A stretch of 64,000 nt of DNA from the NCBI GenBank assembly GCA_003389215.1, contig QQVP01000110.1:21694-85693 (forward strand), read 5' to 3'. The notes below the pieces were generated by a model that was not told the origin of the DNA, ran no database searches, and saw only the letters and a list, made by a program, of their open reading frames with translations. The position numbers and the translations under genes were made by a program. The DNA comes from Planctomycetota bacterium (GTDB taxonomy: Bacteria > Planctomycetota > Planctomycetia > Pirellulales > UBA7805). How positions within the stretch are numbered: the stretch's first letter is position 1; the number at the start of each line of letters is the position of its first letter. Below are positions 27,180 through 35,738 of the stretch, piece by piece.

Positions 27180-28148
27180 ATGGCCACCGCGACCGCTCAG
27201 AAAACTCGTCCGACGGCAAGACTCCGTGCTCGTACTCGCTCGAATCGCGTCAGTTCAGAGCGACTGAAAACACTGCGATTGCGGGAAATCACCTTCATCC
27301 CCTGCCAGAGTTTCCGACTACGTCATCCGGCCACCGTGCCCGAGTGGACCGAAAGCCCGCACCTGAAGGCCGTCGAGTTGGGTGAGGTGACCCCCAAGGT
27401 GCCGAAGCTCAGCGGCTTTCCCGCCCACCTAATGCGGATGTGTGAGACGCCGATTCTGGAAGTGGCCGACGAGCGACTCTTCTTCCGCCGCATGAATTAT
27501 CTAAAGTTCCGCGCCCACAACCTCCGCGACAAACTCAAGTCGACGGCGACCTCCGCTGAAATCGGCGACGTGGAAGCTGCGATCGCCGCTGCTGAGCGGA
27601 TTCGCAACTACATCATCCAAGCCAACACGCGGCTGGTGATCTCGATCGCCAAGAAGTTCTCCGACGCGACGAACGATTTTGACGAAATGCTCAGCCAGGG
27701 TATCACCTCGCTAATGAACTCGGTCGAGAAGTTCGACTTCGATCGAGGGTTCCGTTTCAGCACCTACGCCACGACGGTGATCCAGCGAGACCTTTACCGG
27801 CTCGTCGTCAAGAATCGGAATCAGCGGACCCGCTTCAACACCGGAGCAGAAGAAGTCTTTGCCGGCTGCGCTGGCGACCAGGCCGAAGAGAACCGGGCCG
27901 CCCGTAACGCAACCCAGACTTACGGTCGACTCACCGAGATGATCGAACGGCTCGACCCACGGGAGATGCGGATCATCCGCTCGCGGTTCGGGTTCGATAC
28001 GGAAGGGGGCCGCAAGGAAACGTATACGAGTCTTGGCAAGGAACTTGGCATCTCCAAGGAGCGCGTGCGGCAACTCGCCGAGCGCGCACTCGCCAAGCTG
28101 CGCAAGGCCGCTCCCGAGTTCGGTCTGGCGGCGAGATTCGACTACTAG
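27180..28148 (+). CDS. Divergent sigma-70 family RNA polymerase sigma factor
   Basis: 322 residues, directs RNA polymerase to a promoter set. Region 2 spans about 145-215: ANTRLVISIAKKF, FDEMLSQGITSLMNSVEKFD, RGFRFSTYATTVIQRDLYRL. In housekeeping sigma factors the last part is FSTYATWWIRQAI, so the promoter-melting aromatic pair WW is replaced by TV. Region 4 is intact at 255-310 (DPREMRIIRSRFGF, TSLGKELGISKERVRQLAER). Region 3 is short and divergent, and the first 90 residues are basic and not region 1.1. An alternative sigma of unknown stimulus. ATG 27180 is preceded by CGGGAG. Confidence 0.85.
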   Translation: MATATAQKTRPTARLRARTRSNRVSSERLKTLRLREITFIPCQSFRLRHPATVPEWTESPHLKAVELGEVTPKVPKLSGFPAHLMRMCETPILEVADERLFFRRMNYLKFRAHNLRDKLKSTATSAEIGDVEAAIAAAERIRNYIIQANTRLVISIAKKFSDATNDFDEMLSQGITSLMNSVEKFDFDRGFRFSTYATTVIQRDLYRLVVKNRNQRTRFNTGAEEVFAGCAGDQAEENRAARNATQTYGRLTEMIERLDPREMRIIRSRFGFDTEGGRKETYTSLGKELGISKERVRQLAERALAKLRKAAPEFGLAARFDY

Positions 28149-28151
28149 GCT

Positions 28152-28568
28152 TTGTTTCAAGAGTGGGTGGTCGCCCCCTTGATGCTCGCCGAGGTGGCTA
28201 CCGCGCTGGCCCTGCTCGTCGTGACGCCCCCGCAGGTGAGTACCGATCTGGTGTGGACGGGGCTGGCATCGACGGGGCTGGCATCGACGGGGCTGGCATC
28301 GACGGGGCTGGCATGGACGGGGCTGGCATGGACGGGGCTGGCATGGATGGGGCTGGCATGGACGGGGGCGGGTCTGGCCGTCGCGACCTGGCTGATGACG
28401 CTCTTGGTCGCCATGCCCCAGCACGCCCGCCTGGCCCGCGGCTACGATCCCCAGATACAGCGCAACCTGGTGCGTGGCAACTGGTACCGTACCGCGGCTT
28501 GGACGCTGCGAGGGCTTCTGGTGCTGACGATGTTGGGTCAGACCTTGTCAATTTCGGGGTCACGGTGA
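28152..28568 (+). pseudogene. 5'-truncated small membrane protein expanded by a 15-bp minisatellite
   Basis: Open frame of 138 codons starting three bases after the sigma-factor stop (TTG). The C-terminal part, LVRGNWYRTAAWTLRGLLVL, and MPQHARLARGYDP match my memory of the end of an unnamed family of about 150-residue four-helix membrane proteins. The family's first helix seems absent. The third helix region is replaced by WTGLA/STGLA repeats encoded by the minisatellite at 28254. Probably a broken gene, though the frame is still open and could make a membrane peptide. Confidence 0.5.
28254..28371 (+). repeat. 15-bp minisatellite inside coding sequence
   Basis: Seven full units of TGGACGGGGCTGGCA or TCGACGGGGCTGGCA (28254-28358) plus a partial unit. 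Each unit is a multiple of three and encodes (W/S)TGLA, so copy-number change keeps the frame. Confidence 0.95.
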
Positions 28569-28661
28569 CCATAACTCCGGGCGGTGAAAGCAGTTCACGG
28601 TGGAACGGCTCGAGCAGCGCCCCGCCGGCATGGCAGAGAGAACAGAGGCAGGTTTACGGAA

Positions 28662-29564
28662 ATGACGGAAATGACGAGCGTCCCCTGCGACTTGACCACA
28701 GTCGCCACCAACATCGAGGCAACCGTGCCGGAAGAAGTCAAATGCATGGAAGTTTGGGGCGGCTGCGGTGCCGTCTCCCAGGGATTCTCTCGGCCCGGCT
28801 TGGACGTCTGGATCTGGAGCCGACCCCAGGGCGACTCGGCTGCGGCGGGCGGCGAGCTTCATCTGCTCTCTTCCTGCGCCTCGGGTCGCATCACCCGCAT
28901 GCTCGTGGCGGACGTTTGTGCTCACGGCTCCGTTTTCGCCGAACTTGCGGGCAGCCTTCGCGACATGATGCTCCGCAACCTCAATCAAATTCGCCAGACA
29001 CGGTTTGTCGAGTCGATGAGTCGTAGTCTGCACGACTTCGCCCCCAAAGGCGGATTCTCCACCGCGCTCATCGCGACGTACTTCGCACCGCGACGCACGT
29101 TCTCGCTCTGCAACACCGGCCATCCTCCGGCCTTGCACTATCGTCAGTCCGACCGTAGCTGGACGCTACTCAAGCAGGCGCCAGCCGACACGGTAGGGCG
29201 CAAGTCGTTCGCGGCCGACGTCACCAGCGAAGCAGAGTACCAGCAGTTCGAGTTTCACCTGGAAACCGGCGACATGGTCATCGGCTACAGCAATACGCTC
29301 GCCGAATGTCGCGATGCCGACGGGAACTACCTGGGCGTCGATGGCGTGCTCGATCGCGTGCGGCGTTTGGATGCCACGGCTCCGGACGAGCTGGCGACTC
29401 GCCTGGTCGATTCGATTCGCGACGAGCGTACGGAAAATCTACAGGCCGAAGACGCCACGATCCTGGTCTGTCAGGCGACCGACAAGCGGGTGCCATGGAA
29501 AGACAACCTGATGGCTCCGCTACGGCTGCTTACCGGTGCGACCGACAAGACGCGCCTCACTTAG
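28662..29564 (+). CDS. SpoIIE/PP2C-type serine phosphatase
   Basis: 300 residues from ATG 28662; a second ATG at 28671 is equally placed. Stand-alone RsbU/SpoIIE-like phosphatase without a sensor domain. Metal-binding Asp motifs: HLLSSCASGRITRMLVADVC then AHGSVFAELAGSLRDMM (canonical D-x-x-G-H-G is ADVCAHG), SLCNTGHPPALHYR near residue 145, and QAEDATILVCQA near 270. Such enzymes dephosphorylate anti-sigma antagonists, so the sigma-factor gene 500 bases upstream is a sensible partner, although no kinase or anti-anti-sigma gene is nearby. Ends 28 bases before the convergent photolyase stop. Confidence 0.85.
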   Translation: MTEMTSVPCDLTTVATNIEATVPEEVKCMEVWGGCGAVSQGFSRPGLDVWIWSRPQGDSAAAGGELHLLSSCASGRITRMLVADVCAHGSVFAELAGSLRDMMLRNLNQIRQTRFVESMSRSLHDFAPKGGFSTALIATYFAPRRTFSLCNTGHPPALHYRQSDRSWTLLKQAPADTVGRKSFAADVTSEAEYQQFEFHLETGDMVIGYSNTLAECRDADGNYLGVDGVLDRVRRLDATAPDELATRLVDSIRDERTENLQAEDATILVCQATDKRVPWKDNLMAPLRLLTGATDKTRLT

Positions 29565-29592
29565 GGCTGCGTACCGTCAACTGCCGCGACGG

Positions 29593-31122
29593 CTAGCTCC
29601 ATTGCTGTCGCAGTTCTTGGGCTGTCTTTCGGATCTCGCGCAGCTCGTCGGCACTCTTACGAGTGAGATTCTTCAATTGCATGGACATGCGGTTGTTGCC
29701 GCGGAGGCGCTTTTCGTGGCGGGCCAGGAAATCCCAGTAGAGCGTGGTAAAGGGGCAGGCCCGCTCGCCGACCGCCAGGGCGGGATCGAACTGGCAACCG
29801 CGACAGTAGTTGCTCATGCGATCGATGTACTTGCCCGTGGCACAATAGGGCTTGGAGGCCATGACGCCCTCGTCCGCGAATTGCGACATCCCGAGCGAAT
29901 TGGGCAGCTCGACCCATTCGACCGCATCGACGTAGATGGCCAGGTACCACTGGTGAACCTCGCGAGGATCGACCCCCAGCAGCAGGCAGAAGAGACCCGT
30001 CACCATCAGGCGCTGAATGTGGTGCGCGTAGCCGTGATCGAGCGTCTGCGTGATCGCCTGTCGCAGACAGTTCATCTCCGTATCGCCCGTCCAGAAGAAC
30101 TCCGGCAACGGCACCTTGGCCCGCAGCGTGTTGCGGTCGAGGTAACCCGGCATGTAGAGCCAGTAGATGCCGCGAACATACTCGCGCCAGCCGAGCACCT
30201 GGCGAATGAATCCCTCGACGGCGTTGAGCGGGGCGCGGCCCGCACGATAGGCCGCCTCGGCCGCCGCCACGACGTCCCGCGGGTCAAGCAACTTGAGATT
30301 CAGTGCCGCGGAAATGCGGGCGTGGAACAGGTAGGGTTCGTCGGTCCACATCGCATCCTGATACTCGCCGAACTGCGGCAGGCGACGCTCGATAAAGTCG
30401 GCGAGGGCCGCGGTCGCCTGACGCGGCGTCACCGGCCAATCAAATTGCTCCAGGCGACCGGGGTGCTTGGCGAATTTTCGCTCGACGAGATCGAGGACTT
30501 CCCGTGTGGTTGCGTCGGGACGGAACCGCTTGACGCGTGGCAGCTCGCCGGGGCCCGCTCGCGGAAAGCTCCCGCGGTTTTCCGCATCGTAGTTCCACTT
30601 ACCGCCGACCGGCGCGTCGCCATCCATCAGCACCCCGGTCTGGCGGCGTAGCTCGCGATAGTAGTACTCCAGACGCAACTGCTTCCGACCGGAGGCGTGC
30701 TCGGCAAACTGGGCCGGCGTGCTGAAGAAATGACGGTCGTCGCGTACTTCCAGCGGGACCTCAACGGCACGAGCCGTCTCGCGAAGCTGCTCGAGCACAC
30801 GCCACTCACCCGGCTGGACGACGATCAGCCGCTGGGGAGCGTGGTTTCGCACCGCGGCCTGCAGTGCGGCGGCCAGCGTCTTGCGATTGCCACGATCGTC
30901 GAGCTGCCGATAGTGGACGACGATGTTGCGCTTGCGTAGGGCGTCGCGGAAATGGCGCATCGCGGAGAGAAACAGGGCGATGCGAGCCTTGTGGCTCCAG
31001 ACATGGGTCGACTCTTCGGCCACCTCGGCCATCCAAACCGCGTCCGACTTCTTGTCGAAATCGTCAAACGCCGCGGAGTTGGCATTGAGCTGATCGCCGA
31101 GCACCAGCACGAGATTACGCAT
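29593..31122 (-). CDS. Fe-S bacterial cryptochrome/(6-4) photolyase (FeS-BCP, PhrB-like)
   Basis: Repairs (6-4) pyrimidine photoproducts in DNA with blue light. 509 residues: N-terminal antenna domain (MRNLVLVLGDQLNANSAAFD) and C-terminal FAD domain. Four cysteines, C352, C440, C443 and C456 (NCLRQ, YCRGC, RACPF), match the 4Fe-4S ligands of Agrobacterium PhrB (C350, C438, C441, C454) with a constant +2 shift, and YAHHIQRLMV at 365-374 holds the active-site histidines. GGAGGG lies nine bases before ATG 31122. Last gene of a six-gene run, 66 bases after the membrane protein; probably light- or singlet-oxygen-responsive. Confidence 0.95.
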   Translation of the reverse strand: MRNLVLVLGDQLNANSAAFDDFDKKSDAVWMAEVAEESTHVWSHKARIALFLSAMRHFRDALRKRNIVVHYRQLDDRGNRKTLAAALQAAVRNHAPQRLIVVQPGEWRVLEQLRETARAVEVPLEVRDDRHFFSTPAQFAEHASGRKQLRLEYYYRELRRQTGVLMDGDAPVGGKWNYDAENRGSFPRAGPGELPRVKRFRPDATTREVLDLVERKFAKHPGRLEQFDWPVTPRQATAALADFIERRLPQFGEYQDAMWTDEPYLFHARISAALNLKLLDPRDVVAAAEAAYRAGRAPLNAVEGFIRQVLGWREYVRGIYWLYMPGYLDRNTLRAKVPLPEFFWTGDTEMNCLRQAITQTLDHGYAHHIQRLMVTGLFCLLLGVDPREVHQWYLAIYVDAVEWVELPNSLGMSQFADEGVMASKPYCATGKYIDRMSNYCRGCQFDPALAVGERACPFTTLYWDFLARHEKRLRGNNRMSMQLKNLTRKSADELREIRKTAQELRQQWS

Positions 31123-31188
31123 CGCGCGGGACCCTCCGCCGCCAAATACGCCGTGCCGAAGCGAGCCTGGGGCCTAGCGGGCACGCCT

Positions 31189-31698
31189 TCAGGCCGTCCA
31201 GTTCTTGCGGTCGAACGCCAGGTAGTTGAGCAGGATCGGCAGCTCGTAGAGCGAAAGCAGAATGAACAGCGTAAACCCCTTCGGGTATTTTTCGGCGAAC
31301 TCCGACATGTCGCGGTGCTTCGTATAGAACTTGTGCGTCCAGTTCTGGAACTGGTGACACAACACGATCAACACCAGGTACACCCACGGATACAACCACC
31401 ACGGCCCGAGCGGAACGACCTTGAACAGGGCGAGGATCAGCAGGATCGAGATTACGTTGACCAAGAACACCCGCACCGGAATATTAAAGGCCAGCACCAC
31501 GAAATAGACAGCCAAAATGCCCAGCACGATCCAGTCGGGATTGACGGGCAAGAAGTCCGCCAGCCAATAGGCCAGCCCAAACAGACCAAAATAGGTACCG
31601 GCCACGGCTATCAGGTGGGTCAGGTTGAGGCCGAACTGGGAATGGCGACAAAGGTGGCGACGATAGATCTCGTCGAAGTCGATATTGAGGATGTTCAT
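31189..31698 (-). CDS. Integral membrane protein of unknown function
   Basis: 169 residues from ATG 31698, whose ATGA overlaps the stop of the aminotransferase gene, implying translational coupling. Starts MNILNIDFDEIYRRHLCRHS, then about four or five helices: LTHLIAVAGTYFGLFGLAYW, WIVLGILAVYFVVLAFNI, VFLVNVISILLILALF, WVYLVLIVLCHQF, and a final FTLFILLSLYELPILL. The HLCRHSQFGLNLTHLIAVAG stretch recalls the His-rich N-terminus of Mpo1/DUF962 fatty-acid alpha-oxidation proteins, but the match is loose. Given its place in the lipid-like cluster, an enzyme acting on membrane lipids is possible. Confidence 0.75.
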   Translation of the reverse strand: MNILNIDFDEIYRRHLCRHSQFGLNLTHLIAVAGTYFGLFGLAYWLADFLPVNPDWIVLGILAVYFVVLAFNIPVRVFLVNVISILLILALFKVVPLGPWWLYPWVYLVLIVLCHQFQNWTHKFYTKHRDMSEFAEKYPKGFTLFILLSLYELPILLNYLAFDRKNWTA

Positions 31699-33869
31699 GG
31701 CGTCGTCTCCGATTGCAAACGCGGCCTCCGCGGCGCGACGGCGCGATTTGCGCGCTGCCGACCGTATGGTAGCCGAGACTGAAGGGCCGCCCCTACCCCC
31801 ATCGCCAACGCACGGGCCCCCATCGCCAACAAGCGGGAGAGCGGGATCCGCAGCACTTCGGCGATGGTCGATGTGATCGCGTCGATTTCGTGATCGGTGA
31901 TGGTAAGCGGCGGCGTCAGCTTGAAGATGTGCGGCTCGTACTGGCAGAAGCCCATCAAGAGCGGATCGGTGCGGTGTCGCGTCATGGCCAGCAGGTAGAG
32001 GCGGTGTGCTAATTTGCGCAGTCGCGCGCTCCGCCACGAGTCGTATTCAAGCTCGATGCCGATCAGCATGCCAAACACCCGGACGTCGCGCACCGAGCGA
32101 CAGCCACGCAACTTCGCCGCCAACTGCTCGGCGAGGAGCCGACCCGCATGGGCGACCCGCTGCGAAAGCTGCAGATCCTGGGCCCGCTCGATAACATTGG
32201 TCGCGGTGAGGTAGCCCATCCGGTAACCGTGGGCCGCTTCCCAGGCTTTGAGCAGCGGACAATCGAGTTCGGCCATGCGCGTGCGGATCGCCTCGTTGTA
32301 GAGCGTTACGGCGAAGGGGAACATCATGTCGGACGTGCCCTTGCCGATCGTCATCAAGTCGGGCGTGATGTCGAGATGCCGCGCCCGCACGAACGGCCCG
32401 GTGCGGAACATGCCGGTCTGCACCTCGTCACAGAAGAGGTAATAGCCGTACTTTTGCCGCGCGGCGTCGAGAAACTCGAGCACGGCGCGGGGGATCTCGC
32501 GCACGCCACCGACCCCCTGCACGAGCTCCGCCTGAACGACGGCCACGGGATGCTGCTTGAGGGCGGCGGTCAGCTGCTCGACCGCGTCCGCGGCAAAGGG
32601 ATCGACGTAAACCACGTGGGGATAGAGCGGCGCGAGCCCCGACTTGTAATAGGGCCGCGCCGTGCCGGTCAGGGCGAAGAGCGTCTTGCCACCAAACCCT
32701 CCGCCGAGGGCGAGCACAGTCTGCTTGGGCCAGGCGGCCGCCAGGGCCAGCTTCAGCGCGCTCTCGACAGCCGACGCCCCACTGACCGCCGGCGCGAAAT
32801 GCTCGATGCCGGTCAGTTCGTGCAGGTGCCGGCCCAGACGACCGCGAATGTCGGGCTCGTCGGCCAGTTGTTCGATTTCCTCGACGTACGATTCGGGGTT
32901 GTGGCCGCGCACGCTGCAGGCCACGCCCGCCACGCCGTCGAAGATGCGTCGCTCGCCGATCTGCACGTGGTGACCGCGAGCTTGAATCTCCTCCCGATCG
33001 AAGCCAAGCGCGGCGGTGACCTTCCGCAGCGAAGGGCTGTAGTAGCGGGCAAACTGCTCGGCGGCCTGCCCGCGGTCTTCGGCGATCGCCCGTAGGGGGG
33101 CCGCGTGCTCGGCGCGAAACTCGGCGTCGGCCGCTTCCAGACAGCGGACCAAGTGCCGGCTGGAGATTGTGTTCGGCTGAAACGTCGTGGAATGAAACGT
33201 CGTCATGCCGGCCCGCTGCCAGTGATCGTAGTGCTCGCGACGCGCGGCGAAGGCGGCGAAGGGCACCTCGCGGTCGACGAACGACTCGTCGAACACGACG
33301 ACGTCGGGCGACGACGGGGCAGGCCACTGCAAACGGCCTGAGCGCAAGTCGCCAAGACACGCGCGCGAGACCCCCAAGATCGTCACGGGCCGGTGGCGGC
33401 TCAGCAATTCGCCCAGCGGCTCGGCCACTGCGGCGAGCGCGGCGGGCACCACCGCGACAAAGCCGAGCGGCTGCTCGTCGTGCGCGGCCGCGGCCACCTC
33501 GCCGGCGTGGCGAGCGACGGTCAGCTCGGGAATGAACTCGATCTGGCCGTCGGGAAGTTCGAGTTTGGCGAAGTGCGGCAGCAGCCCGTCAGGATCGATC
33601 AGCAAGCCGCGCGTCGCGGCCGACTCAAGATTTCGCACGTAGCGGGCCAACTTGGTGGCCCCGCTAAACGCCTCTTCCAGGCCGTTGGCCAGGAAGATCT
33701 GCCGATCGACCGCCGGCTCGCCCGGAGCGTCCTCGGGCCATGTCGTGCTCACATAACGCGAGAGGCAGAAGCAGCACTGCGCAACGTGCGGGTTGATGTA
33801 GACCCGAAACAGATTGGGAATCTGTCCGTCGATGATCTCCTGGCAGGTTTCCAGCACGGACGACGACAA
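31695..33869 (-). CDS. Double-length class III PLP aminotransferase
   Basis: 724 residues, about 270 longer than usual. The C-terminal half is a class III aminotransferase: GHNPESY near 322, HFAPAVSGASAVESALKLAL (cofactor phosphate loop), FCDEVQTGMFRTG with Asp481, and GKGTSDMMFP with the PLP lysine at 510. The N-terminal half (1-260) ends with VVVFDESFVDREVPF and TFHSTTFQPNTISSRHLVRC, which look like the DE-x-x-x and HxSTFxxNP landmarks of a second, lysine-less aminotransferase half. This suggests an internal duplication or a rearranged fold. Start TTG 33869. It may install an amine on a keto or aldehyde product of the cluster's oxidases. Confidence 0.85.
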   Translation of the reverse strand: MSSSVLETCQEIIDGQIPNLFRVYINPHVAQCCFCLSRYVSTTWPEDAPGEPAVDRQIFLANGLEEAFSGATKLARYVRNLESAATRGLLIDPDGLLPHFAKLELPDGQIEFIPELTVARHAGEVAAAAHDEQPLGFVAVVPAALAAVAEPLGELLSRHRPVTILGVSRACLGDLRSGRLQWPAPSSPDVVVFDESFVDREVPFAAFAARREHYDHWQRAGMTTFHSTTFQPNTISSRHLVRCLEAADAEFRAEHAAPLRAIAEDRGQAAEQFARYYSPSLRKVTAALGFDREEIQARGHHVQIGERRIFDGVAGVACSVRGHNPESYVEEIEQLADEPDIRGRLGRHLHELTGIEHFAPAVSGASAVESALKLALAAAWPKQTVLALGGGFGGKTLFALTGTARPYYKSGLAPLYPHVVYVDPFAADAVEQLTAALKQHPVAVVQAELVQGVGGVREIPRAVLEFLDAARQKYGYYLFCDEVQTGMFRTGPFVRARHLDITPDLMTIGKGTSDMMFPFAVTLYNEAIRTRMAELDCPLLKAWEAAHGYRMGYLTATNVIERAQDLQLSQRVAHAGRLLAEQLAAKLRGCRSVRDVRVFGMLIGIELEYDSWRSARLRKLAHRLYLLAMTRHRTDPLLMGFCQYEPHIFKLTPPLTITDHEIDAITSTIAEVLRIPLSRLLAMGARALAMGVGAALQSRLPYGRQRANRAVAPRRPRLQSETTP

Positions 33870-33875
33870 GACACT

Positions 33876-35738
33876 CTAGCCCGCTAACATGCTGTGCTTC
33901 CCCACGTTCGACTGCACGTGCGAGAAGTTGTTGCGAAGGTACTCTTGGAACACGCTACTATGCTTGCGCCGCATGAACAAGTCGGCCGAGATGCAGTCGT
34001 GTTTCCCGAAGGGCGAATGCGGCATGCCGTCCTGCTTGACGTAACGCAGCTGAATCTTGGAAATCGGCAGCTCCGCGTGCGTTTCCCAGAAGCGGACAAA
34101 CTCCTCTTTCGTGAAAAACAACTCGACGTGGTAGCCGAGTTCCCGCACCATGGCGTGAAACAGGTACGAGCTGATCGGGTTTTCTTCGAGCCGGTCCCAG
34201 AGGCGGCCAATGGCGTCCTTGGGCATCTCCAGCGCCCCGGCACCGCCGCCTTCGCCATCGCCCTGGTCGTAATACTTGTAAACGTCGATCGTTTCGCTGG
34301 CGGCCTGCGATTTGCGGATCTCGATGTTCGACGGTTCCCGATCGGCAAACACCTCTAGCACGGCCTCGCCGCTGGTGGCCGAAAGCGTCTCTTGCTTGAC
34401 GAAGTACCGCGACTTCTCCTTGGCCCGCACGTAGAGCCGCAGCAGCAACGCCCCGCTGGCCGGGTTGTAGAGATAGCGCCCGAACGCCTCTTCGCTGCGA
34501 GAGGTGGCCACCAGGCGATCTTCGACCGGGTCGTAGAGCAGCACCCTTTCGATCGTATCGGCGACCGTCGTGACCTCGCTGCCCGAGCCGTGGACCGGCA
34601 CGAAGAAGCACGTGCCCATACTGATGTACGAGTAGTTGGGGACGACGAACAGTTCTTTGTCGTCGGCGCGAAGCGCGTCGATCGTCGTCCGCATCAGCGT
34701 GCCTGCGTCGAGCTTGACGCGATAGCCGTCGATGCGCGGCGGACCGGCCGTCTTGATCGTGGAAACAACCGTGCGACCGGGAAACGTCTGGCCGAAGTGT
34801 ACCACGCCGGTGTTGTAGCCCACGACCTTCACATCGCGATAGCCATAGCAGTTGTACAGGGACAGTAGCTCCGAGACGCTCTGCGGGTAAAGCGTATCGA
34901 ACCAGCACGACCGCAGTCGCGACGACCAACGACGCAGCGGACCGACAAAGAGCGCGACGAGCTGCCCGACGAGCAGGAAGCTGAGCACGGTTGCCAGGCC
35001 ACGCAGTCCCGCCGAGAGCGGGCCGCCGGGGTTGTGCTCACCAAGCACTTCGCGCCAGGGTCGGTTGCGGCCCAGCAGGGTCAATTCGCGGCAGCTTGCG
35101 CGGCGCATCGTCCCGGCTTCCGCCGCTTCGGTGGCCACCATCGCCCAAAGGTCCGACTCGTTGAGGAACGTGCTGGAGATGCGTCTCGGCACCAAGGGGG
35201 CCAGCCAGCTTAGCGATCGCAGGCGACAGGCCAGCCGTGTGCCGTCTCCGAGCAGGTGCCCCGCCCGCAGAAAGGTGATCGGGACCCCGTCGAGGCGTCG
35301 GCGGACCTCCGCTTCGTCACGAATCGTCCGGGCGTCGGCGAAGTGGCGGAGGAACGTCCCCACCAGGAGCACCCGAGTGCCGGGCGACTCTTTCGCCCGT
35401 CGGGCAATGTCGTCGACCAGCGCCGTTTGAGCAGCGTCATGCTTTGCGGCGAGCAGCAACACGATGGCAGCGACCGAAGCGTCCGCATCGCCGGCGTTGG
35501 CAACTTCGTCCCACCGGCAGGGTTGCAGCGACGGATGCGAGCCTGGGCGCTTTTCTGCGGCCGCCGCCGACACCGGAAGCGACTGGCCAAGGGCGGCCGC
35601 TAGCCGATCGACAACCCGGGCGACAAGCCGAGCATCGACCGCGGCGACAGGCAGCAGAGCAGGGGGGCTTTCGGCAGAGGGCTCGGCAGCGGAGCCAGAC
35701 TGGGCGTCGGGGTAGGCAAGATTACCTTGGGTCTTCAT
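33876..35738 (-). CDS. SDR-like domain fused to FAD-binding (VAO/PCMH) oxidoreductase
   Basis: 620 residues. Residues about 35-235 resemble an atypical NAD-epimerase/NmrA module lacking its nucleotide glycine loop (TRVLLVGTFLRHFADARTIR, GVPITFLRAGHLLGDG). A single helix follows at 244-267 (RGLATVLSFLLVGQLVALFV). Residues 285-480 are a VAO/PCMH-type FAD domain: FPGRTVVSTIKTAGPP, DAGTLMRTTIDAL, VPNYSYISMGTCFFVPVHGS, TVADTIERVLLYDP. The C-terminus is substrate-binding. A membrane-tethered oxidase is inferred. It overlaps psd by 17 bases and is followed six bases later by the aminotransferase. The substrate is unknown; a lipid or sugar lactone is plausible. Confidence 0.75.
   Translation of the reverse strand: MKTQGNLAYPDAQSGSAAEPSAESPPALLPVAAVDARLVARVVDRLAAALGQSLPVSAAAAEKRPGSHPSLQPCRWDEVANAGDADASVAAIVLLLAAKHDAAQTALVDDIARRAKESPGTRVLLVGTFLRHFADARTIRDEAEVRRRLDGVPITFLRAGHLLGDGTRLACRLRSLSWLAPLVPRRISSTFLNESDLWAMVATEAAEAGTMRRASCRELTLLGRNRPWREVLGEHNPGGPLSAGLRGLATVLSFLLVGQLVALFVGPLRRWSSRLRSCWFDTLYPQSVSELLSLYNCYGYRDVKVVGYNTGVVHFGQTFPGRTVVSTIKTAGPPRIDGYRVKLDAGTLMRTTIDALRADDKELFVVPNYSYISMGTCFFVPVHGSGSEVTTVADTIERVLLYDPVEDRLVATSRSEEAFGRYLYNPASGALLLRLYVRAKEKSRYFVKQETLSATSGEAVLEVFADREPSNIEIRKSQAASETIDVYKYYDQGDGEGGGAGALEMPKDAIGRLWDRLEENPISSYLFHAMVRELGYHVELFFTKEEFVRFWETHAELPISKIQLRYVKQDGMPHSPFGKHDCISADLFMRRKHSSVFQEYLRNNFSHVQSNVGKHSMLAG

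Noticed and set aside
28157..28572. Minus-strand SMPAP repeat frames at the minisatellite
   Set aside because: They arise from the repeat being a multiple of three; the plus-strand frame has the family-like C-terminus.
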